DNA of 64,000 nt from Numida meleagris (GCF_002078875.1 NC_034412.1:7459230-7523229); one strand, 5' to 3'; counted from the stretch's first letter, positions 1 through 13,500 are shown. Notes: generated from the sequence alone by a model not told the origin. A program made the numbers and translations.

Positions 1-694
1 TTAGGGCTGGGGGAGGGGGGAGTTAATTTTACTCTCTCTTCCACCCACTCTTTCCTCTTTCCCTTTCAGCTAAATAAAAATGTGAAATGCTATAATGAAC
101 AAAGCAACTTAAGTAGCTATTATTATTCATAGCAGAGTCACAAACCAAGAGGAGTTAAGTGACTGAAATGATAGGGACAGGAATCTGTACCAGGAGAGGA
201 TTAAAAGTTGAAATTTCCTTGGCCATAAAACCCTGCTGCTGACCCAGCTCTGCATCCTTTTTGTGCAGTGTGAGGCTGCACCAGCTGGCAAGAGAGGAGC
301 TTGTGGATTTGAGTTGTGTTTAGCGTAGCAACCTTCGTGGAGCACTGAGCCATCCACAGTGCACTAGAAAACAAAACCACTTTTTTAATGCTTTTTCGTC
401 ATAGCACCAAATAATGAATTTGAAAGTTTGGCTCCATTGCATGGCAAAACTTCAGTCCTGTGTCAGTTTAGACTTTCAAGCCCATTTGCATCCCTTTAGA
501 TCTGTGCCTATGAGCAGTATCACTTCAGAACACCTACATTTGTGAAAAATGGAATACCTTCCTATGAGGGAACATTAATTATCATATTGCATAAAAGATC
601 TGTGATAAAATGAGTTCGCTATAGTCTCCCAACAGCTGGAATTACGCAAAGCTGAGAGTACTTCTTTCATACTCAGGACTCATGTGAAAATAAT
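1..694. other. unique AT-rich DNA, no gene seen
   Basis: I see no coding frame of substance and no recognisable RNA gene here. A stretch around 120-240 faintly resembles the reverse complement of a MIR-type SINE body, but the match is too weak to call as a repeat. Confidence 0.5.
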
Positions 695-723
695 TGTGTA
701 TGTGTGCACATACACACATGTAT
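695..723. repeat. alternating purine/pyrimidine (TG/CA) tract with inverted repeat
   Basis: 29 bases alternate strictly between pyrimidine and purine. Within it, 695-704 (TGTGTATGTG) and 707-716 (CACATACACA) are exact reverse complements separated by two bases. Such a tract could form a cruciform or left-handed DNA; it is otherwise an ordinary decayed TG/CA microsatellite. Confidence 0.75.
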
Positions 724-1427
724 TTACTTATAGCCAGGGACTTTCAGCCTCCAGCTCTAAGGAGATTTAAATAAACATTTTCATTGCCATGGGGAAATAG
801 TCTTTAAGCCTCTGAATCCAATTCATGTTTTGAGTACTTCTTACCCCATTGTAACATTTATACCGCTACACCAGCCTTTTGTAGGTATAATTCTTTGATG
901 GTATTTCCCAAGAGGGATGACCTTTTTGCAAAAGCCTCAGTAACTGTTGGATAAAGAATAAGCAGTTGCAAAGTGGGCAGCCGCCAACGTTTGGCATCCT
1001 TGGCCCTGCACCCCTGGGAATGCTCTGTGCCTTACGGGCTCTTCTGGAATTCCCCCGGAAGCAGGGGAGGAATGGCTTGGGAGAAGACTGAAGTAGGGAG
1101 GCAAGGCTCGGCATGAGGAAATACGGTTTCTATTCCTTTCTTCTTCTTCGTGTAGAACTAGAATTTGAGACATACTGTCTCACGCTTCTTTCCTCAAACT
1201 ACTACAGTCAGTTCTGCTGGGCTAGCCTGGGAGCAGGCACCTTTAATTACTTAAGATGAAGGGACTTTAGGTAGCTGTACATTCTGGTAGTTCTTAGGCT
1301 CTTCGCTGGCTGCTGCAAGGATGCAAGAAACAGTGATAGTGAGTTATGTTACAGACCTGAGATCTGTCTTGGCTGAAAAATGGCAGAGGGTGTATTTCCA
1401 GGAGAGTTGGGGAGCAAAGTTGAAGTG
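724..1427. other. no gene seen; modestly GC-richer patch
   Basis: The stretch at about 960-1110 is richer in GC than its surroundings and contains overlapping short minus-strand frames with no family resemblance. There is no CpG clustering and no promoter-like arrangement. Confidence 0.5.
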
Positions 1428-1446
1428 TTTTTTTTTTTTTTTTTTT
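1428..1446. repeat. poly(T) run, 19 T
   Basis: Uninterrupted T homopolymer. It produces spurious Lys-rich or Phe-rich frames on the two strands. No target-site duplication or retrocopy body was recognised beside it. Confidence 0.9.
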
Positions 1447-4400
1447 CCTCCCGTGATAAATCTGTTCCTTTTTATTTTTTGGCAGCTGGAAAATTTTGTA
1501 ATTCTGATCTGTAAGTTTGTCTCTAAAATTAAGAAAAAATGCTTGGCACATATTTGGGTGGCTTCATCTGGGCTGTTGCAAAGAGGTAATGGCCTTGGCA
1601 GGTCAGTGTTGAGTGGAGCAGTGGAGTTCCACGCTTGCCAGACCTGAGGATACCACAGTTCATTCACCTGACCATTGTTTGCAGTTGCTGTAAAAACCTC
1701 TAAAATATGGCATATCCTCAGTTCTGAATCAGAGACTGGAAATAGATGAATAATTATAGTACTGAAGACCTAACAGGAAAACAGTGCTGAGTGCATTATC
1801 CTCAGACATTAAATTCTTGCGGAAGGAGCTGCAGTGATGGATGAGTGATGACCTAATTCTGAGTCAAAGTCTTAACAAAAGGTATTTTATGGCTAAAGTA
1901 CTGGTCAGCACAGTATCTTTTCCACTAAGTGTCTCTGGGGCTTGAGCACTGGTGACAAAAATGACTTTTCTATATTTTACCACAGCAGGTTTGACTAGTT
2001 GTTTAATTTAATTTGATTGGGCTCACAGAGCTTAACAGACAAAGGAGGAGTTAAACTGCCGTACTGGAAAATGTGGAAATTACTGTCTTTTGTTTCAGTA
2101 AACCAATTGGTTTTCTGAACAGACAATCCCAGTCATCAAGTCTTGAAAGCAATACAAAGCAGATTGGAATGTGAAGAAACCTTAATGTCAACTAACCAGC
2201 AGGGAAAATAAAGTCTTCCAAGGGCAACTAGAAAGTACTTGAGATTTCTTTTTCTTTAAGTGAAAGTCAACAAAACGGTGTGGAGAAAAATTTAGGAAGT
2301 TATTTAAATGTTGTTTTCAATACACATTCATAGATTTCAGTCTTATTTAGACAAAAATCTTCTAAGAAACTGAGGATGATGGTAGGGGGATACAGAAGGT
2401 GGCTCTTTATTCACAGATGAAAAGAACCTTTGCGGATGTTGGAATGCCAAGTAACAGTATTTTCAATAGGGAAGTATCAAAACAAACAAAACATATAAAG
2501 CTCAAAAAGCCTCCATAATAATGGAACTAAAAGGAGGCAGGCAGTTCCCCCTCATTACTTATGACTAAAGTGATAGAATTGTTCTGTAGAGACAGGCTCA
2601 GGAAGCAATATTGGAAGCCACAGTATGGAAGATGAACTACCAGTCTTGCTGAGAGAAATACATTAGAACACATAGTGTTTGGAGAGATGCTGCGGCATGG
2701 CTGCTGGTTCTAGTGTGAGTACTTGAAAATTTGAGAGAGAGGACAGAAAAAAAAAAAGCTATCAAGATATTCCATTCCTTAGGGTAGTGTCTGGTTTAAT
2801 TGGAAGACAAGATGTGGTTGGGTGTGTGGTCATGCTTTTGGAGGAAGAATATGGGTATCAGTGCAAGAATTTGTCTGCCAAACCCTAACTGGAGTGCAAC
2901 AATTTGAGACTTAGCAACGTGCAGATCCCACAACAATCATCTAAAAATAGCCAAGAGAAGCAGAGTCATATTTGTCCTCTAAGCAGTGGTTAATATTGGA
3001 ATGGTGGGGTTTGGACAGTCTATCAAGGGTAGTTGTTACAAGAACCAGCAGAGAAATGTGGTAGAGAGGTGAACATCTATTTTAGAAATGAGGTTTCTGC
3101 TTTCTGTAGCGTGGACTTTTGGCATAAGCTCCCTTGAGAAAGTCTGGTATTTGCATCTTCTGTGTTGGAAGATGTGTAATCCAGGGAATGTTTTTTCACC
3201 TCGGTATAGGATTAAAAGGATAAAATCCTGCAGTCTGTATTATAGAGATTTTATGCCAGTAGACAGTATTTTTTGGCATTAAGAAATTTGATTCTTCTCA
3301 AAGCTGGACTTAAAAACTAAGCAGCATGATACTCTATATTGCCATCAGTTGTCCTATCTATAAAAATTAAATCCAGTTATAAAGCATGGTGTAAGAAGAG
3401 CTGCCACTTCTCTCAACAGGTTAGTTTTACCAACTGGTTTTACTGAGTAGTTTTAGGCAGTGTTTTGTCTTTCGGATCACATGCTATTGAGATCAATACT
3501 CCCATCTGTAACAGAAGAATCACCAGATTGTGTAGTATATGTCTTTTGTACAGTACTTTGGTTTTTTTTAGAGCAGCTTTTACACCCTTTTACTTCAAGA
3601 GCAATAAACTTTACTTGCCTTTTTGAGCTAGAGGAGAAATGCCATTATTAATAGTCCTGGATTAAGTGGTCCTGATATTTGACAGGGGATGGTGGCTACA
3701 TGTCACGTGGATCAGTGTGTGTTGCCATTCTCTGTGATCACTACTTCATGATGCGTTTTCTACAACGCTCTTCAAAAGCACTTGTAGTATTTAGTTACGT
3801 TTGTGGCATACCATACTCACTTTATTGTCTCTTCTAATTCAGGGAATGGAAATTGTTCTCATTTATTCAGGGAATTTTCCTCCTTTAATGATGGGAAAAG
3901 TAGTAACGGGTTACAGGTGAAAATGAGCGCACAATTAACACAGTCAGACTCATGGGGTTTGTTGGTGCTTACTACTCCTTAATCAGTTGCAATTAACACA
4001 AGATGAGTGTTTACTCTCAATTCTCTTAATACTTGTGTAATTGACCACAATAATAAATTTACATCTATGTGTGTGCTGACGTGTTTTTTTTGCTGTTTAC
4101 TCTGAAGCTTGTAAAATGTTTTGTGTGCTGTGCAGATGCTTCGGATAAGAAAGCCTGAAATAAAACACAATGACTTCAGTAGAGAAAGAAAACAGAATTT
4201 TAAAAATCAATGCATTTGGTGTGTAAACATGTTGAGAGTTAAATATCTAAGGGCTGTAGCAGAAAGAAAGCCTGAAAACTGCAAATTACATAGAACAGAA
4301 TGGTTGTTAATTGCAGATATTTGGACTGAATTCCTGCTTTGTCACCAAATGTCAAACTAACTTTGGTCGGGTGAATTAGTCTTTGTCTGTTCCCTTTCTG

Positions 4401-5757
4401 TATTTAAAGGGGAAAAAAAATGAGGGGGGGAATAATGTACTATCCTGTTTCACATGAAAAAGAGATGTATACTAAATACATCAGAAAGTTGAGACCCTGT
4501 GGTGATGGGGCCACAGTAGTACTGAAGACAAGGTAGTATAAGATAAAAAGATGGCTCAGAGATAGGCGTGGCATTCAGACTTCTTCTAAGCTTAAATGTC
4601 ATGGTTTACTTACAATGTTCCTATTTGATTTAATCTATTAAAAAAAAACTTATGTTTTGTAGATATGACTATAAAGAGAATTTGCAAGGAAGATTAAAAG
4701 GAAATTAGAAGTTAATGGTTTGCTTCATAAACATGAACAAACCACTATTTGTCTTCTTTCCTCTCTACTGGTGAAGGGACAATAGTAGTTCATTTTCTTG
4801 GAGGACTCACTAGTGCCTGGGAAGCCCTTTTAGGACTGCGAAAGTGAGTAGCCGTAGGTTATCTCTACCATAATATGAAGGTGATTGGTGTTAAGGGGAA
4901 CCTCACATCCATGCTGTATTTTGAGTACTCTTAGTTCAAAACTGCCTCTAGCCTAGCCCTGTGCACCCAAAGCGCATAAGCAATATGATGAATGAGATGT
5001 TAGCAGTGGAATTAGGTGAGCTTGTGAGCACATGCTTCCAGTTCAGTTTCAGGTGAAGGAAATCCAGTTTCTGTGCTCGGAGGTCACTGGGATGAGAACT
5101 AAAGCACAACAAATGAGGATATCAGGAATTTTCTTTCAAAAGTTCTCTCTTGACCTTAAATGCTAATGTAGACACAGCCACAGCAGTGTTTAAGCTGGAA
5201 AGAAGAGATAGTGTGCTCAAAGTCGAGGTATTCCTGCCAAGCTTTTTCCATGCAAATGCTGAAAACAGTACGCTTAATTATGTTATAATGGCACCAAGAA
5301 GTGTCCAAGTAGTAACAGACCACGTTGTTCTGGACACTGTAAAACTGTAGCTAGAGAGTCTATGCCCCCAAAGGCTTTTCAGTTTAAGCTGGAGAGGTTG
5401 AAGAGACTGATTTGATGGAACAAAGTGAAGATTTATAACTCTCCAGCCTTGAAAATTACCTTCTCCCTAGCTCTGGTACTTTTAGTTCAGGTCTGTACTA
5501 GTGGGTTTAAATGAAACACGAATAAAAGGTCAGCAGCAGAGCTCTACCTCAAGTATCTTAGGTTGCCGTTTTGTGAACTAGCTACCATGCTGCAGTGAAC
5601 AAATTTGCTTGTGTTTCTGTCATCCTTATGCTATAATTTTCTTAGAATCTGGCATATTACTTTACATCTGTAAATATAAGCATACAACTGGCGTGGATTG
5701 ATGCTTTCAGTACTTGTTCTTTAGCAAGTAATGGATGTATATTCCGTCTTGTCATTC
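1447..5757. other. unique AT-rich DNA, no gene seen
   Basis: Over 4 kb without a supported gene, repeat copy or RNA. Open frames are all under 80 codons and composition-driven. One acceptor/donor juxtaposition occurs at 5052/5053 (a pyrimidine-rich stretch ending TTTCAG, followed by GTGAAG); it is a weak recursive-splice-like site that may well be chance. Confidence 0.5.
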
Positions 5758-5771
5758 TGTGTGTGTGTGTG
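5758..5771. repeat. (TG)7 microsatellite
   Basis: Seven uninterrupted TG dinucleotides, short enough to be near-monomorphic. Confidence 0.85.
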
Positions 5772-8341
5772 GAGATGCCTGTGTCATCTTCTGCATGCAC
5801 AACAGCAAAGTAAACAGCAGCAAATCAGAGGGGAAGTAATGAACAAACACAAAGTGTAAGGGTTGCCCAGCATGATGCTGTTGGTTTGTGCTGCACAAGA
5901 GACCCAAGGGTCCAGAGCCATCTCCTTGTTGTATGTAGTGCTCACAAGGTGACCAATGGTCACCAAGGTTCTGGTGGAAGTTGCAATTTTTTTTATCAAA
6001 AAAGGAATCTTAAAGCTGAAAGTTAGACCTTGTGTTCTCTAGAAACATCTGGTTTAACAGGTTTGGAGTGTCTGTGCAGGGAAAGGGAATGGTCACAGTG
6101 TACCTGGAGGGGAAAACCAGCTCTTCAAATGGTCGAGATTAGGCTAGTAGATTAGTTTCTTAGATCGGTTTTCCTTCTCTGTGCTTGCTGAAGAGCATCA
6201 GCGCAAGTAATCCTGTTGTCATTGCTAAGAAGCTGCCACTCTCCTAGTTGGATATTTTGGTTATGAATACTACAGCATTGCTGTTGGTTTGGGATTGATG
6301 CCCACAATTGTTCAGAACATCTATGGTACAGGGAGGTTGTTCTGTCTCTGCATAAGCTATTAGATTACTCCATTTGTTTGTTTGTTTTATTTAGAGAAGT
6401 TATTTGTAACCAAAGGCACAAGCAGATTCACAACATTCCCTAATTACTCCTCTCTTTAAAGTCAACAGTGTAATGAAAACAGCAGAAGCTGTTTAAACTT
6501 CTGTACCAAAACATAAACCAAATATAGATCTGTTTTTCAAATTAGTTAAATGTTCAGTTTTGATAGGCCCTTTGGTTGCTCTTCCTGAAAGGCACTTGCT
6601 CCGTGCAGCCTGAAGTGTGTTCTGTGGTGGTCTGTAATTTCTGAAAGTACACATTAGTGGGAAATAATAGCGAGAGGCTGCCAGAAGAGCTACTGGCTGC
6701 ATGCATTGCCTTGTTTCACATAAGACTTTACCCACACTTATTTTTCTGAATGCAATTTGTGTTTATAATGGGAATGCATTCCTGTTTTGTTTAAGAAATT
6801 AAATAGTGTAAATTTTCTGGTTACGTATATTTGCTTGAGTTAGAAAAGACTTAGTGCACTGCCAAGACTGCCAAGGCTGAGTGCTCAGGTATCCTCCAGT
6901 GGGACTCTGCATCTCTCTACTTTCATAAAATAGCATATAGGTTAAGGTTAGGGCTTTTCTTTCTACTCTGCTTATAATCTGTGGGATCCTCTGGACTTTC
7001 ATGCTTTCCCTGGAAAACTGGATAGCCAGCCTCTCTTTTAAAACAAAGTATGAAGCTGTTGTTTTTACTGGTTGTGGCTGTAGGAGAACGTTAGCCATTC
7101 AGACACTGCGATAAAATGGAACAGCTTACCCAAACTCAGCAGCTTAGATCAGGGCTCCTTGTACACAAAGGGTCTGTGGTTTTCCTGCCTTAAAGAATTT
7201 TTATTTGGGGTTGAGCTGTTAGGGGATAATACAACAAATGAGATGAAACGTTTTGCAGTGTCACTGTGTGAGTTTCTTCTCTCCCATGCTGAGTAATTCT
7301 CATTTGCAAATGGCAGTGGCATTCTTCACACTGTAAGATATTGTAAAATATAATATGTGAAAACCAAAATCAGCTCTTGGGTGCCTGCAAATGGCCATGC
7401 TCTAGCAAGCTCCAGACGGTGCGTTTTATTTGTCACTTCATAATACCGAGACCAGATGTAGGAAGAAGGACCACACAGAGGCTCCTTCCCCGGTACAGTG
7501 TTCAACCGAGTGTCAGTCAGCAGCACAGGGATTTCCTCAGACATGGAGAATATTTTAGAATTATGAAGTAGTACAAATTGCTGATGTTACTGTAACACCT
7601 AGAAATCCTAGCTGTGAACCGGAATGTGCGGAGTGCTGTGTAATCAAGAAACAAAGAAGCTGTTCTCATTGTTATGTCCTTTGAGCTCACCATAAAATAA
7701 AATTTGCATAGTCTTATAGCAGCAGATACAGAGCTACATCGTGATTTTGCAAGCCGTGACCTGTGAATTTAACTGTCTTCCAGGGATTAGCCCTGCAGCT
7801 TTCCCACTTGCTTGTGGCTCACCGTGCTTGGGAGAGATGACGGCCCTGGTGTTGTGTGCGGGAGGGACGTGTTCATCCCGTGGGTCTGATCCTGCAGGAG
7901 GGCTGTGAGGGCCACTGGCAATATGTCCTCTACTTGACTAGTTCTAAATATGAAACCGTTAGCTTGATGTGGGTATGCATGTGTAGCAGTTGTAGCAAAA
8001 TGACCTGAAAACATACGGTGTACTTGAAAAAGCAGATTAGGAAAAAGGGGATCTTCAGCATTTTGCTGCAGAAGGACCGAGGTTTACATTTCAAGATGCA
8101 CTTAGATGATTTATGAGAATGGAAAAAAAAAAAAATAAATCAATTTTAGGAAGATATCTGTCAAACTATTAGCAAAAAATCAGTGAAACAGTGAGCTTTT
8201 TTTTACTGCTAAGATATCTTTAAAAAGTGATAATTAAAAATAGCTATAAACATTTACATTTTAGAAATGTTTTCTCATACAGACACTTCCTTGCACTTGA
8301 ATTGTGTTGACTGAACTGGAACTTTTTTTTTCTCCCCTCAG
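5772..8341. other. unique DNA, no gene seen; one short perfect palindrome
   Basis: No supported gene. A 17-bp interrupted palindrome sits at 5948-5964 (8-bp arms GGTGACCA and TGGTCACC around a single A). A short TTTG repeat lies at about 6372-6391. The 99-codon minus-strand frame at 6799-7098 has no recognisable motif. Confidence 0.5.
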
Positions 8342-8430
8342 CAGGAAATCAACTTCTCCCTTACCAGACCTTTTCTCACCTGCTTCCTGTTTTATCCTCT
8401 CATGGATGCAACTTTCCCTGCAGGAAGAAG
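8342..8430 (+). other. candidate isolated exon (89 nt) of an unknown transcript
   Basis: Seen in the sequence: a long pyrimidine tract (T9 then CTCCCCTCAG) ends at 8341; the next triplet is again CAG, giving a tandem NAGNAG acceptor. A good branch-point-like TTGACTGA lies about 30 nt upstream (around 8308). The segment ends GAAGAAG followed by GTAGGA, a strong donor. All three frames are open through the 89 nt, so coding phase cannot be told, and none gives a peptide I recognise. With both splice sites strong it could be an alternative or non-coding exon of a gene spanning the window, or a pseudo-exon. No partner exon was identified nearby. Confidence 0.3.
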
Positions 8431-10456
8431 GTAGGAAATACGTTTTTTAAAGCAGCAGGTTGCCACTGTATAATGTCACATAATTAAAATGGAAATTTAA
8501 ATTGATTCTTTTAAATTAGTAATCCAAAAGCTAAAATGTTAAAAAGTTGAGCACTTAAAAACAAAACAAACAACCCCCAAACTCCCACACTTTAAATGAG
8601 AGTTACCATGAATTGTACCCTTAGAAAAAAAAATATATATTTATATTTTTGCTGTGAGGAAGCTAAACTGTATTAGACTGTAATTATATTTGTCTATGGA
8701 AGAGGTAGTCCAATCAGAAAATCTTCACTATTATTCCTCTTGTGGTGATTTAAATAGATACTATATTGATCTTACAGTACTTAGTGACCATAGCACAATG
8801 CTGAAAACGATTAAAGTACATCAGTAACTATTAAAAATCACCTGCATGATTTTCAGTGAATGAGGCCTTTTGTGAGGGATGAGGACTGGGGCATTTATGC
8901 TGTGATGTGATTATTCAAACTACTGTGACCATAAAGCTATGGAGATGGCAGTGACCTTTTAACCTTGATAAAATCAATAACGGATCATCTTAGCTTCAAG
9001 TCATCTGCTGTTGTTCAGTTTATACGTATTAGAGTAAATTATGCAGAAGTCGTCTGCAAAAAATAAATGTGTTTTTTTTATCAAGATGCGTTTTGGGAGC
9101 GTTGGTTAGCATTTTCTATCTGTATGTTTGCAATATAAGAGCAGAACAAACTATGCTGGGAATACACAGGCCTTTGCTTTGCGGTGAGTTTCTTCTTTAA
9201 AATCTGAAAACAACTCCCTCTGACGGAGGTGCTTGATTTTCTTCAAACAGTTCACAGTTCTGTGCTTCAGTTTTTCCCGTTTCCTTTATCTTTTATTTAC
9301 ATGATGTTTTCTCTCATGTAGAGGCTTTGCAAATAAAATCGAGATCAGGAGAGGCAAACAGTTTTGCTCTGGAAAGTACTTCTTTGTCTTTACAGAAAAA
9401 TACACTTTTGATCATCGAAGTTATAACTTCTTTTTGTGTAACCTTGCAAAGACTTATGTGAATATTTAATTTCATTCACACATTCAGCCCGTGGGAGTCC
9501 TTACAACTGCTGACATGTAGAGACAGGGACCCTGGCTAGCAGGGGAGACGTTATCTGATTTAAGGTTTCGGATACGGATGGTCAGTTTTGATACTGGAGA
9601 TGGTTTTGTCTGTCAAGTTGTCAGTTGTCTCTGTGTGGCATTTGTGCAGTTTAGTAGTGATGAAAGTCTGTGTTGTGAATACAAAAAAAGCGGAGATTTA
9701 ATACATAAATTGGGACTTCTGAACATTTCTTCTTTGCTCTTTTTTGTAATCTGAGTTCACAGCTGAACAGAATGACATGGGAAAAATCAGGTATTTTGTT
9801 TAAAGAAGAAAAAAAGGGAAAAACAGCAATAAGGCACTGAGGGGAGAGAATATGTCTCTACGAATGCAACAGACATAAAAGAAAGTGAAGGAAAGTTAAA
9901 AATTACCATAGGGCAGGCAGGACACCTGCTAAAGAACCTTCTGCTGCCTCTCACAGCTGGAAGGAAAAATGAAAGAGATGCAAACAACTGTTCTGGAAGC
10001 ATGAAATCAGCCTTTTGTCTTTTCGCCCCCTGCACACCCCCCCCCCTTCTGAACAGTTACAGTATGCAAAATTTAGGGGAATCTCAAAGTATGCAGAGGA
10101 AAAAAAATTCAGCAGGCTCTGCATATAAAAAGCTTAGGCATGGAAGTGTGCCTCTTTGAAAACAGGAGCATGTTTGGGAGCTTCCCGGTGCATTGAAGAA
10201 AGTGGTAATTAATGCATAGTGAATGACTTCGAATGAAGGTTGAATAGGGGCATAACAATGGGAAGTTTTTTTTTTTTTTCCCTAGGTTAAAGTGTTGAAA
10301 AAGGAAAGCTGTTAAAAGATGGCTACTGTGAAGCTACAACTTCAATCCTTGTCTTCTCTGACTTTGCTTTATAGACTGTGGTGGGTTTTGTTTTGTATGG
10401 GTCTCCAAATACAATGAAGTTAATTTGCACCAATTTCATTTTGTGTATGCTTTGGG
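8431..10456. other. unique AT-rich DNA, no gene seen
   Basis: Contains short homopolymers only: a run of ten C at about 10037-10046 and a T run at about 10267-10279. The 82-codon minus-strand frame at 9787-10035 is Ser/Phe-rich and has no family resemblance. Confidence 0.5.
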
Positions 10457-10471
10457 TTTTTTTTTTTTTTT

Positions 10472-10506
<35 letters not shown>
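10457..10506. repeat. long interrupted poly(T), T15-AGG-T32
   Basis: The longest homopolymer tract of the window: 15 T, then AGG, then 32 T. On the minus strand it would read as a poly(A) tail following the sequence at about 10510-10640 (reverse complement). I do not recognise that sequence as a known mRNA, and no AATAAA lies just upstream of the tail on that strand, so a retrocopy is possible but not shown. Confidence 0.9.
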
Positions 10507-10507
<1 letters not shown>

Positions 10508-13500
10508 GCCAGGCTTGGTTCTTTGATGGTGCTTTTGAGCAAATGGTTTGCCCAAAGTTCAGATGATGTTAGCTCCATCCTCTTTTTCATTTGCAACATC
10601 AAGGGGATTACAGAGAATAACTTTGTTGCCCAACATCAAGGCTATATCTTCAGGCTACTAGAAAGGTAGTTCTCAGAAAGTGTGTCTTCTAATATTTTAG
10701 AACCTCCACAGGCTTCAGATAAAACAAGTATTAAATACAAAAAGCTCACAAGGATCCCAAGGAAGGTTAAACTCACACAACCTCCTTCATGTTGAACACC
10801 TGAAATGTATTTTTTAGACTGTTGGAGTGTTATCATAGTGGAGACAGCAGTGAAGTCTTATATAACTGAAGACAGAAAGAATAAAAAACAGCACCTTGTT
10901 TAAAGACAGGCAATTTTTAATGGAACATGAGCTAAATATAATCTACTCTTGCCATTGAAAAGGGAATTTGAAGACTGAGCAAGTCGTATTGGAGGGGTCT
11001 TGGGGGCTGGTTTTTATTGGATCCAAGCTAGTATATCTGCAGATTAGCCATCCTTGATCCAAGGACAAAATTTGTGAGCTTGAGGTCTGAAGAATTGGGA
11101 TATTTTGGAGAGATGAAAATAGGGAAGCTACCACGCTCAAAATAATTTCCATGTGTTTCTGTTTGTAGTTCTTCACAGGAATTCTGGGCTAGAGTGCATT
11201 AAACATGGCACCTCAATCCTTTATCATGTACAACTTGATTACTTCTGAGGAAGATATGAAATTAAAAACACCCTGCAGAACTCCTGAAGTATGTTCTGTT
11301 TTCTGTTTTTCCAGAAGCAGATAAAGAGATTTTAGTATTTGCTGTATATAGTCTAGCAGAATGTGTCCTTTCTTCCCAGAACATCCCATTAGTACACTTT
11401 TGAGAGGAAGGTGAGACATGCTGGTGAACACAACTGAAAAGTGATCTGCTTTTGCTGCTTCCATAGAGCTGTTACCTGCCCTGGGCAAGTCTCTTACCCT
11501 CTTCTGTTTAACTGCAGCAGGTGTTTTATTGCCCTCTGCTCCCTAATGTTCGTAAATGATTGTGAATTCTCACATTCCAGAATAGTGCTCTAAAATGGCT
11601 CTTGTCAATATTATGGTAAAAGTGTTGATTCAGGCATATTTTTATACTTTTTCCTGATGTATAAGTAGAAACCAGTATCTCTGGCACTCGAAATACTTAC
11701 CACTCCAGCTATTTTTGCTGAACTGAAAATGCCACTGTTGAGTTAATTATCTGTTGGCAGATAGATGCATCTTTTGAATTGCATGAAATTCTAGTTAGTA
11801 TCGGCATTGTAATATGTCTTTTGCAGTGCTAAAATGTGTACGTCTGTGGTACGGACAACTTTCTCAACGTATCTGCACAGCTTTGCAAGGATCTATTGGC
11901 CCATCAGAGAGACCAACAGTAGTAGCAGTGTGGAGAATGAGACATGAGTTAGACTCTCTATCTCTCCTGTGTCTTTTTGGTAGGCAGTCTTATTCAAACA
12001 GATAAAACGGCAAATCTGTTTCTGGAGGAGCAGGTGGAAGGAACCTGATACATTGTTACATGCAATGAGGTGGTTGTGCTCTTGCATGCATCATCCCACT
12101 GGGTATCACAGCAGCTTTGGTTGCTGGTAATCAATTGTTGTAATCAGCAGTGAAGACAGGTTTGGGTATGTTATACACTATGTATGCGATGTATGGTATT
12201 TTTTAAAGGTCTTTTATTTAAGAAAGCTTTGAGCCGATATCATACAAAATGAAAGATAGGTTACTAGGTCCTACGGGTAGGAGGTGAAGGCTACAGTGGA
12301 CTTGGCTGCTGAACACTTTTGAATCTGTCCCCTTGTGAGTCTTGAGCAGACTTTAGTGATTTGTTTGTGTTCATTCTGTTGTTCCTCTCACTTACTGTGT
12401 ACTTATTATGGATGTAGTAAGAGTTACATGAATCATGAATGGGTACCTGTGATCTTTTTAAGTTGCAAAGTAAATAATAAAGCCTAATTTTATATGCGTG
12501 TGCATGTATATATGCTACATGTGCTCTGCTATAGGGTAAAGAAAAAAAAATCAAGTGTCAGAAAGTGTCAGGAAAAGATGTAATGTAAGAACTCCCTCTT
12601 CTGTAAAAACTCCCAGCATATAAAATGTGCTGTAGCACTAGCCATTTTGACCCAGAAATGAAATGTTTCCTGTGAATTAGAAGGAGACAGAGTTGGATTA
12701 ACTGGATGACATTTCCCCATCTGTTTTTTATTTATTGTTGCCCTTTTCCTTTCACTGTAATTAGTGCATAGAAGTAACAATAGGCATATACTGCACTCTG
12801 AGCTACAAGGATGTACCAACATTTTGAGCACTTTCCATTATTTTTTTCCCACTGACACTTCTAAAACTCCTAGCATCTTAACTCTGCTGAAACCTATTAT
12901 TTCTGTGAACTGAAGAGGCAATTTAAGGCACCTTTTCTGTTTGCAAACAATTTTCAAATATAACCTCACAATTTCTGAACTTTTCCCAAGGGCCTTGTAA
13001 AATTGATAATTGTCCACTTTCCTCTAAGTGACTTGAAAAATTGAAGGTCTTAGAATTTGAAATTCTGATCTGGATTTCAGGGTGTCCACCACCAACGCTG
13101 CTGCTCAGAGGTGCTTAGGTGCTCAAAGTCAGAATCTCTCTCCTTGCAGAGAAAGGAGAGGTTTGGAAATGATAACCTACCCAGGGCTCCAGAGAAACTC
13201 AGTTCTCCTTTGGACTTTCTTCTAGCTTTAATTTAGACATACCGATGTGCATAAATGTTGAGGGTGATGGCTTGGCAGTAAATAAGATAGCTGAGATGGC
13301 AGAAAGGCCATGCAGATGCTCAGCTGGTGGCACTATTAGGGCTGGAGTTGGGTAGCAGTAACTTGTGGTACTAGTAAGGTTATTCTGAGGACAAAAAAAG
13401 AAATAAAAATCTCCAGAGCAAAAACTCTGAGCCTGAAGCTATTTATCCTTGAGAAAGGATCCAGTAAGGAAAACCACTAGAACCTGGGGCACACTTTATA

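Noticed and set aside
120..240. antisense MIR-type SINE (GAGTTAAGTGACTGAAA ...)
   Set aside because: The match is limited to one short word with no extension into the core or head.
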